64,000 bases of DNA from Bacteroidia bacterium (GCA_030427925.1 JAUICJ010000008.1:54834-118833), one strand, 5' to 3'. Positions 8,649 through 17,649 are shown, numbered from the stretch's first letter. Numbers and translations: made by a program. The notes: a model not told the origin generated them from the sequence alone.

Positions 8649-9319
8649 AGTTAGGAAGTTAGGGCCAATTCCCCCTCATTCCCAATTCGGGCTCGGCGAA
8701 AGGCATGCTCGATGAGCACAGAGAGGGCCAATGAAACGATCGAGCGGTGCGGCAATTTGGACAGATGGATGCCTTTGCTTGGAATTCGAAACGGCATTCA
8801 AAAAGTTGATCATCGAGCGGAATCTTGCTGGGTGAGACACCTTGTAGAGCAAACACCGCAGGTTTCAGAACAACTTCAGTCCTTGGGCTTAGCGCGCGAC
8901 CGATGTCGCAATGCTTCATGACGAATTTTCCGCTCCTCGCGGGGGGGGCTTCACCTTGATTCTCGTCCATGATCGGAATCAACCTGCACGGACGCCAGGC
9001 GGCCTTGCGACCTCGGGTAGTCTGGACTAGTCCGCCGGCGACTTCAATCCGATTGCCGGGAAGACGCCAGCAGCTGCGGCCACGAGCGCACTGCTCGCCG
9101 TGAAAGGAGCGGTCGCACGCGGTCTGCGGCTGCGTGGCCTCGCCCGGTGAATGCCCCTCGAACATCGACGGCTTCGGCGTCACATCGGTCCTGACCGGCT
9201 GGGGCTGTTGGCCAACTTCGGCATCTACTGCCCAGCATGGTGGGGACTGGGTAAGGTCGGGAAGGGGTTCATGCAGCAGCGCGGCCCTTTTTGTTTGGTC
9301 ACCAGTCCAGCGCGCGCAT
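8649..9319. other. Gene-poor stretch
   Basis: No gene is supported. A long minus-strand open frame crosses the region but has no signal, domain or strand pattern, and it also runs antisense to the serine hydrolase. Like 6640-7289 it is probably decayed sequence. Confidence 0.5.
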
Positions 9320-10354
9320 TCAACGCCGCCCACGATCGCGCTCCAAGATGCCCACCACCCGATCCCGGCAAATCGCCGCGAGGTTCCATTGGTACCCGTT
9401 GAAATCGGTGGGCGTTGAGAACTGAACCACCACTGCATCGAGGTCCTTGTGATAGGTTGCGGTGCTCTGGTAGCCCGGAACCAACCCCGTGTGTTCGAAC
9501 TCGTATAGCGTGGCATACAGCTCCGCCTCACCCGCATCGAATACGCTCCCGTCGTTGAGCGACCGAACGAATTGGGCCACATCAGCCGCAGTCGCCACCA
9601 TCCCCGTGGATTCGCCTTTGAGGTCGTGGGGATGGCCCACGTGAAAGCCGCTCATGACATCGCCCTCATTGAATTCGTCCACGCCCGCAAAGGTGGAGGT
9701 GAGGCCGAGGCGGTCAAGGATTTCGCTCTGGATGAAGGCGAAGTGAGGCTCGCCGCAGACGCGGTCGAGGATGAAGCCGAGCAGGAGGTAGTTCGTGTTG
9801 CTGTAAGCCCAATCCGCACCCGGTTCGAAATCCGCAGGCGCGTCCAGCACCAGCTCCAAGCACCCTTCCGCAGAACCCGGCGGGTCGGACCAAAACCGCT
9901 CCACGTCCGTGAAATTCGGAATCCCGCTCCGGTGCTGCACGAGCATGCGCGGGGTGATGCGGTCGGCGTGTGCGATGCGGTCGGCATACTCGGGCAGGAA
10001 GGCGCGCAGCGGAGCGTCCAAATCCAGCTCCCCCCTCGCCGCAAGCTTGGTCACGGCTACCGCGACGTAGAGCTTGCTGATGCTGGCGATCTTGAACAGC
10101 GCGTCTGGCCGGGCAGGGAGCTGTTTCGCCGCATCGTGCCATCCCACCGCAGCAGCCACGGGCGGCCCCTCCCCGAAGTCGGCGTACACGATGATGCCCT
10201 CGAGCGCGCCGTTTGTGGCCGCCTCGAGCTGCGCTTCGACCGAATCGGGCAGGGGCGGGAGCCAAGCGCCCAGGATCGCCCAAGGCACGTAGAACAGGGA
10301 GGCGGCGGTGCTGGTCAGCAACACCACCTGGAACAGGCGTTTTTTCAGGGACAT
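9320..10354 (-). CDS. Serine hydrolase, class C beta-lactamase fold
   Basis: This 344-residue protein belongs to the beta-lactamase/DD-peptidase-like serine hydrolases. The nucleophile motif SxxK is visible as KIASISKLYVAVAV near residue 90, and the second catalytic motif YxN as DWAYSNTNYLLLGFILDRV near residue 180. The N-terminus has a membrane segment (KKRLFQVVLLTSTAASLFYV), a signal peptide or anchor, placing the enzyme in the periplasm. The start at 10354 is chosen so that this segment begins the protein; an upstream ATG would add 13 non-conserved residues. Substrate cannot be read from sequence; relatives include esterases, D-aminopeptidases and penicillin-binding proteins. It is divergent from the electron-transfer operon. 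Confidence 0.88.
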   Translation of the reverse strand: MSLKKRLFQVVLLTSTAASLFYVPWAILGAWLPPLPDSVEAQLEAATNGALEGIIVYADFGEGPPVAAAVGWHDAAKQLPARPDALFKIASISKLYVAVAVTKLAARGELDLDAPLRAFLPEYADRIAHADRITPRMLVQHRSGIPNFTDVERFWSDPPGSAEGCLELVLDAPADFEPGADWAYSNTNYLLLGFILDRVCGEPHFAFIQSEILDRLGLTSTFAGVDEFNEGDVMSGFHVGHPHDLKGESTGMVATAADVAQFVRSLNDGSVFDAGEAELYATLYEFEHTGLVPGYQSTATYHKDLDAVVVQFSTPTDFNGYQWNLAAICRDRVVGILERDRGRR

Positions 10355-10493
10355 GGCCAAGATGTGGAAGGCTGGGGCGTAAAAGTAAGGCACGCGAGAA
10401 GGGGACGCCCGTCATCTATCGGTTTGGGCGGAGGGTTTACTTTTGCTGCATTTGGTTTAGATTCAACGCACAGGCATTCAAGCAGGGATTTTC

Positions 10494-11339
10494 ATGACGG
10501 CTCAATGGGGACATCGCATCTACCTCGCGTCCATGGCGCTGGTGACGGTCGCAGTGACGGCCTACCTCGCGCAAGTGGGGTGGAGCTATTACGTCACGCC
10601 CCTTGAGGAGCGATTTTACCACCCGCAATACGATTGGTTCAAGGCGTCGGGGGCGATGGGCCACGGTTTGGGCATCGTCGGCACCCTGCTCATCCTCATC
10701 GGCGTGGTGCTGTACATCGGCGCGAAACAGCGCGGCTGGCTGGCGAAGCATTTCCGCCTCCGCCACCTCCTTGAATTTCACATCTTCCTCTGCACGCTCG
10801 GCCCGATTATGGTGCTGTTTCACACGACGTTCAAGTTCGGCGGGCTCGTCTCGGTCGGGTTTTGGAGCATGGTGCTCGTCGTGTTGAGCGGGGTGGTCGG
10901 TCGCTACATCTACCTCCAAATCCCGCGTGCCCTCTCCGGCCGTGCCCTCGCTCTGAACGAAGTGGAGGATCGGGAAGCGGAATTGGTTTCGACCGTGCTC
11001 AAGGCCGATCCGAATTCCGCTTCGGCGGTGGCCCTCATCCGCGGCTTCAGCAACCCGCACGCTTTCGGTCCGCGGCGCATCCTTGCGAACCGCGCCCACC
11101 GCGCCGAGGTGCGCAAGGCGCTTCAAGCCAGCGGCGTTGCCCCGGAGAGTCGCCGCGCCGTCGCCACCGCGCTCGACGAAGCCGCCACCCTCCGCAACCG
11201 GATGGCCCGCCTCGAAACGATGCAGGCGCTGTTCAAGTATTGGCACGTGGCGCATCGGCCCTTTGCCCTCATCATGCTCGTCATCGTCGTCCTCCACGTG
11301 GGGGTCACGCTCTTGATGGGGTATCGCTGGATTTTCTGA
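10494..11339 (+). CDS. Cytochrome b-like membrane protein (operon gene 1)
   Basis: This 281-residue integral membrane protein has about five membrane helices: residues 9-30, 55-76, 92-112, 120-140 and 255-276. Histidines sit in or near helices (H57, H96, H110, H251, H254, H268), a spacing suited to two b-type haems. The soluble stretch between helices 4 and 5 (about 145-245) is helical and charged. I do not recognise a named family; it resembles ferric-reductase or quinol-oxidising cytochrome b subunits in layout. TACTTTTG at 10438 is a possible -7 box. Its stop overlaps the start of the next gene (TGATG), so the two are translationally coupled. A likely role is moving electrons between menaquinol and the partner oxidoreductase or cytochromes. 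Confidence 0.7.
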   Translation: MTAQWGHRIYLASMALVTVAVTAYLAQVGWSYYVTPLEERFYHPQYDWFKASGAMGHGLGIVGTLLILIGVVLYIGAKQRGWLAKHFRLRHLLEFHIFLCTLGPIMVLFHTTFKFGGLVSVGFWSMVLVVLSGVVGRYIYLQIPRALSGRALALNEVEDREAELVSTVLKADPNSASAVALIRGFSNPHAFGPRRILANRAHRAEVRKALQASGVAPESRRAVATALDEAATLRNRMARLETMQALFKYWHVAHRPFALIMLVIVVLHVGVTLLMGYRWIF

Positions 11340-14176
11340 TGGGCATGGAGGAATGGGCGGTGTATGGGGCGACAGCGGCGTTCATTGTGGCCGTGGTTTG
11401 GCATTACGTGAGGAAAGGCCAAACCGCATCCGCCACCGTCGCCGCCAAGGTCGAAGAAGCCAAAGCCACCGGCCGATTCGAACCCGTTTCCCTCTACCCG
11501 CACATCAACCCCTCCGCCTGCATCGGCAGCGGCGCCTGCGTCCGGGCCTGCCCGGAGAAGGACATCCTCGGCCTCGTCGATGGCAAAGCGACCGTCATCA
11601 ACACGTCGAGCTGCGTGGGCCACGGGGCGTGCTTCATGGCCTGCCCCGTCGACGCCATCACCTTGCGCATCGGCACGGCGCAGCGCGGAGTGGATTTGCC
11701 CCACGTGAAGCCGACCTACGAGTCGAACGTTGACGGCCTCTACATCGCGGGTGAACTCGGCGGAATGGGGCTCATCAAAAACAGCGCGGAACAAGGAGTT
11801 CAAGCCGTCGAGAGCCTCCTCAAGCAACGACGACCCACCCCCGCAGGCGCCGTGGACGTGGCCATCGTCGGCGCCGGGCCCGCGGGCATCGCGGCCGCCC
11901 TGGCCGCTCGGCGCGCCGGCCTCTCCTTCGCCCTCCTCGAGCAGGACTCCCTCGGCGGAACGGTGTTCACGTTTCCCCGCTCGAAGCTCGTCATGACCTC
12001 CCCGATGGACCTCCCGCTCCACGGCAAGGTCAAGCTCACCGACACCTCGAAGGGCGAACTCCTCGAACTCTGGCAGGGCATCCTCTCGGAACACGACATC
12101 CCGGTGCAGGAACACACGAAGGTGGAATCCATCGCACGCGGTGAAGACGGCGCCTTCGAACTCGCCCTGTCCACGGGCACGCCCTGCCGGGCCGCCCACG
12201 TCGTGCTCGCCATCGGCCGCCGCGGCACCCCCCGCAAACTCGGCGTTCCGGGCGAAACGAACAACGAAAAGGTCGCCTACCGCTTGCTCGACCCCGAGCT
12301 CATCGCAGGCGAGGACATCCTCGTGGTCGGCGGTGGCGACTCGGCGGTGGAAGCGGTGCTCATGCTGATGGAGGCGAACCGGGTGCATTTGTCCTACCGC
12401 AAAACGTCCTTCAATCGGATCAAACCGGGGAACCAAACCGCCCTCCAAGCCGCCATGGACCGCGACGCGTTCACGCCCCACCTCGGCACGGAGGTCGAGG
12501 CCATCGGCCCGGACCACGTCACGCTGAAGGACTCCGGCACGCGCATTCCCTACGACCGCATCTACATCTTCGCCGGCGGCGAGCTCCCCACCGATTTCTT
12601 GCGCAAGGCGGGCATCGAGGTGGAGAAAACGTTCGGCAAGGTGGTGCGCCGGCACGCGCTCGCGCTCGCCGGCTTGCTTGTCAGCTGCTCGCTGGCCTGG
12701 GGGCAGTTTTCTCCGGGCGAATTGACTTCTGCCCATGCGGAGTTGGAGGGCATGGGCAATTGCACCCAGTGCCACGAGGTGGGGGCGAAGATTTCGGAGG
12801 CCCGTTGCCTCGATTGCCATGAGGTGTTGCAGGAGCGCATCGAGTTGCGGCAGGGGTTCCACGCCACGAGCGAAGTGACCTCGCAGCGTTGCGAGGACTG
12901 CCACAACGAGCACCACGGGCGCACCTTCGAACTCATCCGGTTCGATACCGTGGCGTTCATCCACAGCGCCCAAGCAGGTTGGCGCCTCGAAGGTGCCCAC
13001 GGGCAGGTCGACTGCCGCGCTTGCCACCAGCCGGAGCACGTGCGCGACGAACGGCTCGCAGACCGACCGGGGAGTTTCCTCGGGTTGAGCACGGAATGTT
13101 TGGCGTGCCACGAAGACGTGCACGCGGGGACGTTGCCGACGACGTGCTTGGATTGCCACAGCATGGACGCGTTTGAAGGGGCGGAGCGGTTCGATCACGA
13201 CGCAGCGGATTTCGCGCTGACCGGGGCACACCGCGAGGTGGACTGCGCGGCGTGCCACACGTCGGAGCCCGAATTCCCGTCGCTCGCGCATGCGGCCTGC
13301 ACCGATTGCCACGAGGACGTGCACGACGGGGCGCTGGGACCGCGGTGCACGGATTGCCACTCCACCGCCTCGTGGCTCGGATCGGCGGACGGTTTCGATC
13401 ACAACACGACGGACTATCCGCTGGAGGGGCAGCACGCGGTGCTTGCTTGCGCCTCCTGCCACACGACGCGTCCGGCGCGGGCGATGCCGTTTGAGCGGTG
13501 CACGGATTGCCACGACGATTACCACGAGGGGGAGCTGGGGGCGGAGCCGGATTGTGCGGAGTGCCACACCGTGATGGCGCCGTTTACGCGGACGGAGTTT
13601 GGGCTGGCGGATCACAACGAGGGGCCGTATCCGCTGACGGGGGCGCATGCGGCGACGCCGTGTTTTGCTTGCCACAAGCCGGATGCGGATGCGCGGTGGG
13701 ATTTCCGTTTGGAAGACCAAACCTGCACCGCCTGCCACGACAACGTACACGAATCGACCCTCGCGGCCTGGACCTCGACCGCGTGCACCGACTGCCATGA
13801 CACCGAATCCTGGCGCGCCATCGCCTTCGATCACGCGACCACGGCTTGGCCCCTCGAAGGCGCCCACAGCGCGGTGCAATGCCGGGACTGCCACGGCACG
13901 GTGGACGCGGGCCAAACCTTCACGGACCTGCCCGCGACCTGCGCCTCCTGCCACGACAACGTGCACGGTGACCAATTTGGCGAGCCCGCCGACTGCGCGG
14001 CCTGCCACACCCCGGCCTCCGAATGGCGAGCCGACCGCTTCGATCACAGCACCACGGCCTTCCCCCTCGACGGCCAGCACGCCGAAGCGGACTGTTCCTC
14101 CTGCCACACCGCAGCAAGCGGCGTGGTCGTTTATTCCCTACCTTCATTCGAATGCGCCGATTGCCACGCCAACTGA
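11339..14176 (+). CDS. Fe-S/FAD/NAD(P) oxidoreductase fused to a 20-haem cytochrome c
   Basis: This 945-residue protein joins two modules. Residues 1-24 hold a membrane helix (N-out). Residues 55-110 hold two ferredoxin-like motifs, CIGSGACVRACP and CVGHGACFMACP. Residues 165-435 form a thioredoxin-reductase-like flavoprotein with an FAD motif (AIVGAGPAGIAAALAAR) and an NAD(P) motif (ILVVGGGDSAVEAVL). Without any stop codon the frame continues into KVVRRHALALAGLLVSCSLAWGQ, a signal-peptide or membrane-anchor segment at about 438-460. It then carries 20 CxxCH haem-attachment motifs, several in repeats of the form FDHxTTxxPLxGxH...CxxCH. Predicted topology (N-out, flavoprotein inside, second helix leading out) puts the flavin in the cytoplasm and the haems in the periplasm. 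The start overlaps the previous stop. Confidence 0.85.
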   Translation: MGMEEWAVYGATAAFIVAVVWHYVRKGQTASATVAAKVEEAKATGRFEPVSLYPHINPSACIGSGACVRACPEKDILGLVDGKATVINTSSCVGHGACFMACPVDAITLRIGTAQRGVDLPHVKPTYESNVDGLYIAGELGGMGLIKNSAEQGVQAVESLLKQRRPTPAGAVDVAIVGAGPAGIAAALAARRAGLSFALLEQDSLGGTVFTFPRSKLVMTSPMDLPLHGKVKLTDTSKGELLELWQGILSEHDIPVQEHTKVESIARGEDGAFELALSTGTPCRAAHVVLAIGRRGTPRKLGVPGETNNEKVAYRLLDPELIAGEDILVVGGGDSAVEAVLMLMEANRVHLSYRKTSFNRIKPGNQTALQAAMDRDAFTPHLGTEVEAIGPDHVTLKDSGTRIPYDRIYIFAGGELPTDFLRKAGIEVEKTFGKVVRRHALALAGLLVSCSLAWGQFSPGELTSAHAELEGMGNCTQCHEVGAKISEARCLDCHEVLQERIELRQGFHATSEVTSQRCEDCHNEHHGRTFELIRFDTVAFIHSAQAGWRLEGAHGQVDCRACHQPEHVRDERLADRPGSFLGLSTECLACHEDVHAGTLPTTCLDCHSMDAFEGAERFDHDAADFALTGAHREVDCAACHTSEPEFPSLAHAACTDCHEDVHDGALGPRCTDCHSTASWLGSADGFDHNTTDYPLEGQHAVLACASCHTTRPARAMPFERCTDCHDDYHEGELGAEPDCAECHTVMAPFTRTEFGLADHNEGPYPLTGAHAATPCFACHKPDADARWDFRLEDQTCTACHDNVHESTLAAWTSTACTDCHDTESWRAIAFDHATTAWPLEGAHSAVQCRDCHGTVDAGQTFTDLPATCASCHDNVHGDQFGEPADCAACHTPASEWRADRFDHSTTAFPLDGQHAEADCSSCHTAASGVVVYSLPSFECADCHAN

Positions 14177-15399
14177 TCCCCTTCCTGCTCCTCCTGGCAG
14201 CAGCCCCCATCGCGCGGGGCCAACACCCGCACGGGGCGGATTTCGCCTTGGACTGCAAGGTGTGCCACAACCCGTCCGGCTGGACGGTGGACTGGTCGGA
14301 GGCCTCCTTCGATCACGGCTCGACGGGGTTCGTTTTGGACGGCCAACACGCGGCAACCACCTGCGTCGATTGCCACGCGGAGCAGGTCTTCACGGACACG
14401 CCGACCGACTGCGCTTCCTGCCACGACGACGTGCACCAAATGACGGTCGGCAACGACTGCGTGCGCTGCCACGACACGCAGACGTGGCTGGTGATGGATG
14501 TGATGGGGATGCACGAGGTGAATGGGTTTGTCCTCGAAGGGGGGCATGCGACGGCGGCTTGCATCGATTGCCACACCGAGGGCAATCCGCTGGCGTGGGA
14601 ACGGTTGTCCACGGAATGCATCGATTGCCACCAAGCGGATTACATGGCGACCGCGGATCCGGACCACGCGATGGCGGGGTACAGCACGGATTGCGCGTCC
14701 TGCCACGATGCCTATGCGTACAATTGGGGCAGCGAGTTTTTCCACGGGTTCTTTCCCTTGGAAGGGGTGCACCTGGGTCCGACGTGCGCCGACTGCCACC
14801 ACGATGAGCCCTTCGAAGCGGCCTCTCCCGACTGCGTGAGCTGCCACCTCGAGGACTTCATGGCGGCGGCAGAACCCGACCACGTGGCGGCGGGTTTCCC
14901 TCAAGATTGTGCGGAATGCCACAACACCTTTTCGTTCGATTGGACCAGCACGTTCGATCACGGGTTCTTCCCATTGGAAGGTGGGCACATGGGACCGACC
15001 TGCACGGATTGTCACCACAACGAGCCGTTCGAGGCGGCGTCGCCCGAATGCGTGAGCTGCCACCTCGAAGACTTCACGTCGGCCAGCGAGCCGGATCACG
15101 TGGCTTCGGGGTTTCCGCAGGACTGCGCAGCCTGCCACACCACCGCTCCGGGGTGGAACGCCACGGCGTTTTTGCAGCACGACGATTTGTACTTCCCCAT
15201 TTATTCCGGCGAGCACGAAGGCGAATGGAACAGCTGCACCGACTGCCACACCACGCCGGGGGATTATTCGATGTTCTCGTGCATCGATTGCCACGAACAC
15301 GATGACCCCGCCGACCTCGCCGACGAGCACGATGACGTGGGCGGATACGTTTACGACAGCCAAGCATGCTACGAATGCCATCCAAACGGGGACGAATGA
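14152..15399 (+). CDS. Periplasmic or outer-membrane 16-haem cytochrome c
   Basis: This 415-residue secreted cytochrome has a signal peptide (MRRLPRQLIPFLLLLAAAPIARGQ) and 16 CxxCH motifs, about one haem per 24 residues. Extra histidines in repeats such as FxHGFFPLEGxHxGPTC probably supply the distal ligands. Two consecutive 72-residue blocks are near copies, showing growth by tandem duplication. The start at 14152 lies inside the 3' end of the fused oxidoreductase gene (25 nt overlap), and the stop overlaps the next start (ATGA). A likely role is to carry electrons from the membrane-anchored 20-haem module to the outer membrane. Haem attachment would depend on the CcsBA protein encoded in the same operon. 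Confidence 0.9.
   Translation: MRRLPRQLIPFLLLLAAAPIARGQHPHGADFALDCKVCHNPSGWTVDWSEASFDHGSTGFVLDGQHAATTCVDCHAEQVFTDTPTDCASCHDDVHQMTVGNDCVRCHDTQTWLVMDVMGMHEVNGFVLEGGHATAACIDCHTEGNPLAWERLSTECIDCHQADYMATADPDHAMAGYSTDCASCHDAYAYNWGSEFFHGFFPLEGVHLGPTCADCHHDEPFEAASPDCVSCHLEDFMAAAEPDHVAAGFPQDCAECHNTFSFDWTSTFDHGFFPLEGGHMGPTCTDCHHNEPFEAASPECVSCHLEDFTSASEPDHVASGFPQDCAACHTTAPGWNATAFLQHDDLYFPIYSGEHEGEWNSCTDCHTTPGDYSMFSCIDCHEHDDPADLADEHDDVGGYVYDSQACYECHPNGDE
14737..15168 (+). repeat. Tandem duplication inside the 16-haem cytochrome gene
   Basis: Units 14737-14952 and 14953-15168 each encode 72 residues with four haem motifs. Shared blocks include GFFPLEGxHxGPTCxDCHH, EPFEAASPxCVSCHLEDF and EPDHVAxGFPQDCAxCH. 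The junction is exact and in frame. Confidence 0.85.
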
Positions 15400-16967
15400 G
15401 GGGGCTTGTGGCGCTCGTGTGCGCGATGGGGGCGGTGAGCGCGTGGGGCCAAACCGCGTCCGGCACCGTCACCTTCATCACCGCGGAGAACGTGTACGTG
15501 CGCTTCGCGTCCACCTCCGGAATCGAGCCGGGAGACACGTTGCGAACGCTTGCGGGGGAGCCGTGCTTGGTGGTGCAGCAGCGTTCTTCGACTTCGTGCG
15601 TTTCGGTGCCGTTGGGGGGCTGTGCGCCGGTGGAGGGCGATGCGTTCGTGGCGCGGTTGCGGGTGGAGGAGGAGGTGGCCGAGGAGGTGGTGGTGGAGCT
15701 GGAGCGTCCTGAAGTGGTGCTGGAGGAGCAGGAGGTTGCGTTGCCGCCGCCGCTGCGGGTGAAGGGGCGGCTGACGTCGTCGGTGTTCGCCACGGGCGTG
15801 GACCGCGGGGGGGAGCGTTCGGTCACGTCGGCGCGGTGGAGTTCGCGGTTGACCTTGAGGGTGGAGCACGTGGCGGTTGCAGGACGGCTCGTGGATTTCG
15901 ATGTGTCGGCGAACCTGCAGCGGATTTACCGGGACGCCTCGTCGTCGACGCCGGGATGGCGAGGGCGCAACACGGTCTACCAGGCCGCGGCTTCGACCGA
16001 GTTGGGGGGTGGGGTTGAGGTGGCGGTGGGCCGCCGGCTCGCGCGGGGATTCAGCACGGTGGGGTCGCTCGATGGTCTGCACGCCGGGTGGCGCCGGGGG
16101 CCGTGGGAAGTCGGCGTGGTGGCGGGCTTTCAGCCGAATTTGTTGACGCAGGGAGTGGCCACGGATCGTCCGGTGTTCGGGGGGCTCGTGGGGCGGCAGG
16201 TGCGGACGGAGGGGGCTTCTACGGATTGGCGTTTGGGCTTCCTCGGCCAAACCCGCAACGGCACGTCTGACCGGCACTTCCTCTTCGGCCAATACCGCCT
16301 CCACCTCGGCAGCGCGTGGCGGTTCTTCGGCAGCGCGGAATGGGACCTTTACGCCCCCGCCGGCTATGCGCCCACCGGACCGCGCGCCCTGTTCGCATCG
16401 GCCCAGTGGAATTTCGCCCGCGGCTGGTCCGCTTTCGCTTCGGCCGACCGCCGCGCGCCGGTGCTGCGTTTCGCCACCTACGACGACATCACCCTCCAAG
16501 CCATGAGCGACCGACCGGCCCAAAACGTCCTGCGCGCCCGCCTCTCCGGCCGGCTCGGCACCGCCCACCGCGTCACCCTCGGCTGGTCCGACCGCCGCGA
16601 ATCCACCCGCCTCGGCTCCACCGCCCAATTGCAGTACACCTGGACCGAATTGCCGCGCCTCGGCGGGCGGCTCTCCTACAGCGCCTTCATCACCGCGATG
16701 CCGCTGATGACCAGCACGTCCCAACGGCTGGCCTACCAACGCGGTCCCGTTGGGGCGCACTACCGCATGGGGCGGTCGCGCTTTGAGCAGGAGGGACTGC
16801 CCATCGCGGTCCAGCATTACGCAGGGGCCAACGTTCGGGCGCGGTTTTCCGAAATTTGGCAAGCGAGCGCCTCCGTGGAAGCCGCATTCCAGCACCACCA
16901 AACCCTGCTGCAACTCCAATTCAGCCTCACTTACCGATTCGAATCCACCGATGACTCCACGCAGTAA
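15396..16967 (+). CDS. Outer-membrane beta-barrel protein of the cytochrome operon
   Basis: This 523-residue protein has a signal peptide (MRGLVALVCAMGAVSAWGQ). Next comes a short SH3-like domain of about 70 residues (ASGTVTFITAENVYVRF, GIEPGDTLRT), then a Glu/Val-rich linker (EEEVAEEVVVELERPEVV). From about residue 130 there are many alternating amphipathic strands with aromatic ends, consistent with a barrel, ending in a strand with LTYRFES. The start is fixed by the ATGA overlap with the cytochrome stop. Position directly after two multihaem cytochromes suggests the porin of a porin-cytochrome conduit, by analogy with MtrB-type systems. It shows no obvious sequence likeness to MtrB, so the role is inference. 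Confidence 0.75.
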   Translation: MRGLVALVCAMGAVSAWGQTASGTVTFITAENVYVRFASTSGIEPGDTLRTLAGEPCLVVQQRSSTSCVSVPLGGCAPVEGDAFVARLRVEEEVAEEVVVELERPEVVLEEQEVALPPPLRVKGRLTSSVFATGVDRGGERSVTSARWSSRLTLRVEHVAVAGRLVDFDVSANLQRIYRDASSSTPGWRGRNTVYQAAASTELGGGVEVAVGRRLARGFSTVGSLDGLHAGWRRGPWEVGVVAGFQPNLLTQGVATDRPVFGGLVGRQVRTEGASTDWRLGFLGQTRNGTSDRHFLFGQYRLHLGSAWRFFGSAEWDLYAPAGYAPTGPRALFASAQWNFARGWSAFASADRRAPVLRFATYDDITLQAMSDRPAQNVLRARLSGRLGTAHRVTLGWSDRRESTRLGSTAQLQYTWTELPRLGGRLSYSAFITAMPLMTSTSQRLAYQRGPVGAHYRMGRSRFEQEGLPIAVQHYAGANVRARFSEIWQASASVEAAFQHHQTLLQLQFSLTYRFESTDDSTQ

Positions 16968-17649
16968 CCTACTGACTTTCATTGCCTTTTTTGCAGCACT
17001 CGGTTGCGGTCCCCAAGCCCTCGAACCGGAAACCGCCCCACCCACGGGCATCTTTCAAACCACCACGCCGCCCCCGGCCGATGGCGTCCACAAGTTCCTC
17101 GTGCACGACGTGTTGGAGGGCGACAAATACTGGTTCCTCGAAGCCCAGGAAATGGACGGCACGAAGTACTGGGTGGCCACCGCCCCCGGCAATTTCCAGC
17201 GCGGCGGCACGTATCAATTCTCTGGCGGATTGTTCAAGACGGGTTACCGGAGCGAAGAATTCGATCGGACGTTCGACGCGCTGTACCTCGTGGCGGCGGT
17301 AACCCCGTTGGGCGTTCCAGCCGCCCCCGCGATGACGCAGGCGACGCCGGTCGAGCCGGCCGAGGGGGCGACGCCGATCGCAGAAGTCGTGGCCGAAGCC
17401 CAACAACGGGCTGGCCAGCGCGTTCGCGTCACCGGGCGCGTGACGAAGGTGAACCCCGACATCATGAACCGGCACTGGATCCACTTGCAAGACGGCTCCC
17501 GCGACGACTTCGATTTCGTGGTGACGAGCGACCAAATCGTCCCCGTCGGCCACACCGTCACGGTGGAGGGCACCTTGTCCGTGGACCGCGACTTCGGTGC
17601 CGGATACCGGTACGACGTCATCCTGGAGAACGGCCAGTGGATTCGATGA
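16951..17649 (+). CDS. Lipoprotein with predicted OB-fold domain (cytochrome operon)
   Basis: This 232-residue protein starts inside the barrel gene (17 nt overlap) and ends overlapping ccsBA (ATGA). The N-terminal segment LLTFIAFFAALGC is a lipoprotein signal with the lipidated Cys at about residue 19. The first part (VHKFLVHDVLEGDKYWFLEA, TKYWVATAPG) is beta-rich. After a Pro/Ala-rich linker, the second part (GQRVRVTGRVTKVNPDIMNR, HWIHLQDGS, GHTVTVEGTLSVDRDFGAGY) has the strand spacing of a small OB-fold. No catalytic motif is seen. A structural or docking role for the cytochrome-barrel complex is plausible from the location only. Confidence 0.75.
   Translation: MTPRSNLLTFIAFFAALGCGPQALEPETAPPTGIFQTTTPPPADGVHKFLVHDVLEGDKYWFLEAQEMDGTKYWVATAPGNFQRGGTYQFSGGLFKTGYRSEEFDRTFDALYLVAAVTPLGVPAAPAMTQATPVEPAEGATPIAEVVAEAQQRAGQRVRVTGRVTKVNPDIMNRHWIHLQDGSRDDFDFVVTSDQIVPVGHTVTVEGTLSVDRDFGAGYRYDVILENGQWIR

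Noticed and set aside
8659..9582. 307-codon minus-strand frame in the gene-poor region
   Set aside because: No signal or domain, and it overlaps the serine hydrolase in another frame of the same strand.
10438..10445. TACTTTTG as the promoter of the cytochrome operon
   Set aside because: The box is good, but the nearest TTTG is only 11 nt upstream, so the -33/-7 spacing is wrong. It is mentioned only as possible.
12620..12720. Frameshift or sequencing error joining the oxidoreductase and cytochrome genes
   Set aside because: The frame is continuous and topology is coherent, so a fusion is the simpler reading. An error that removed a stop cannot be excluded and is listed as a test.
11123..14107. 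994-codon open frame antisense to the cytochrome operon
   Set aside because: It is a shadow of GC-rich, His/Cys-biased coding on the plus strand. It has no domains, and the plus strand has clear haem and nucleotide motifs.
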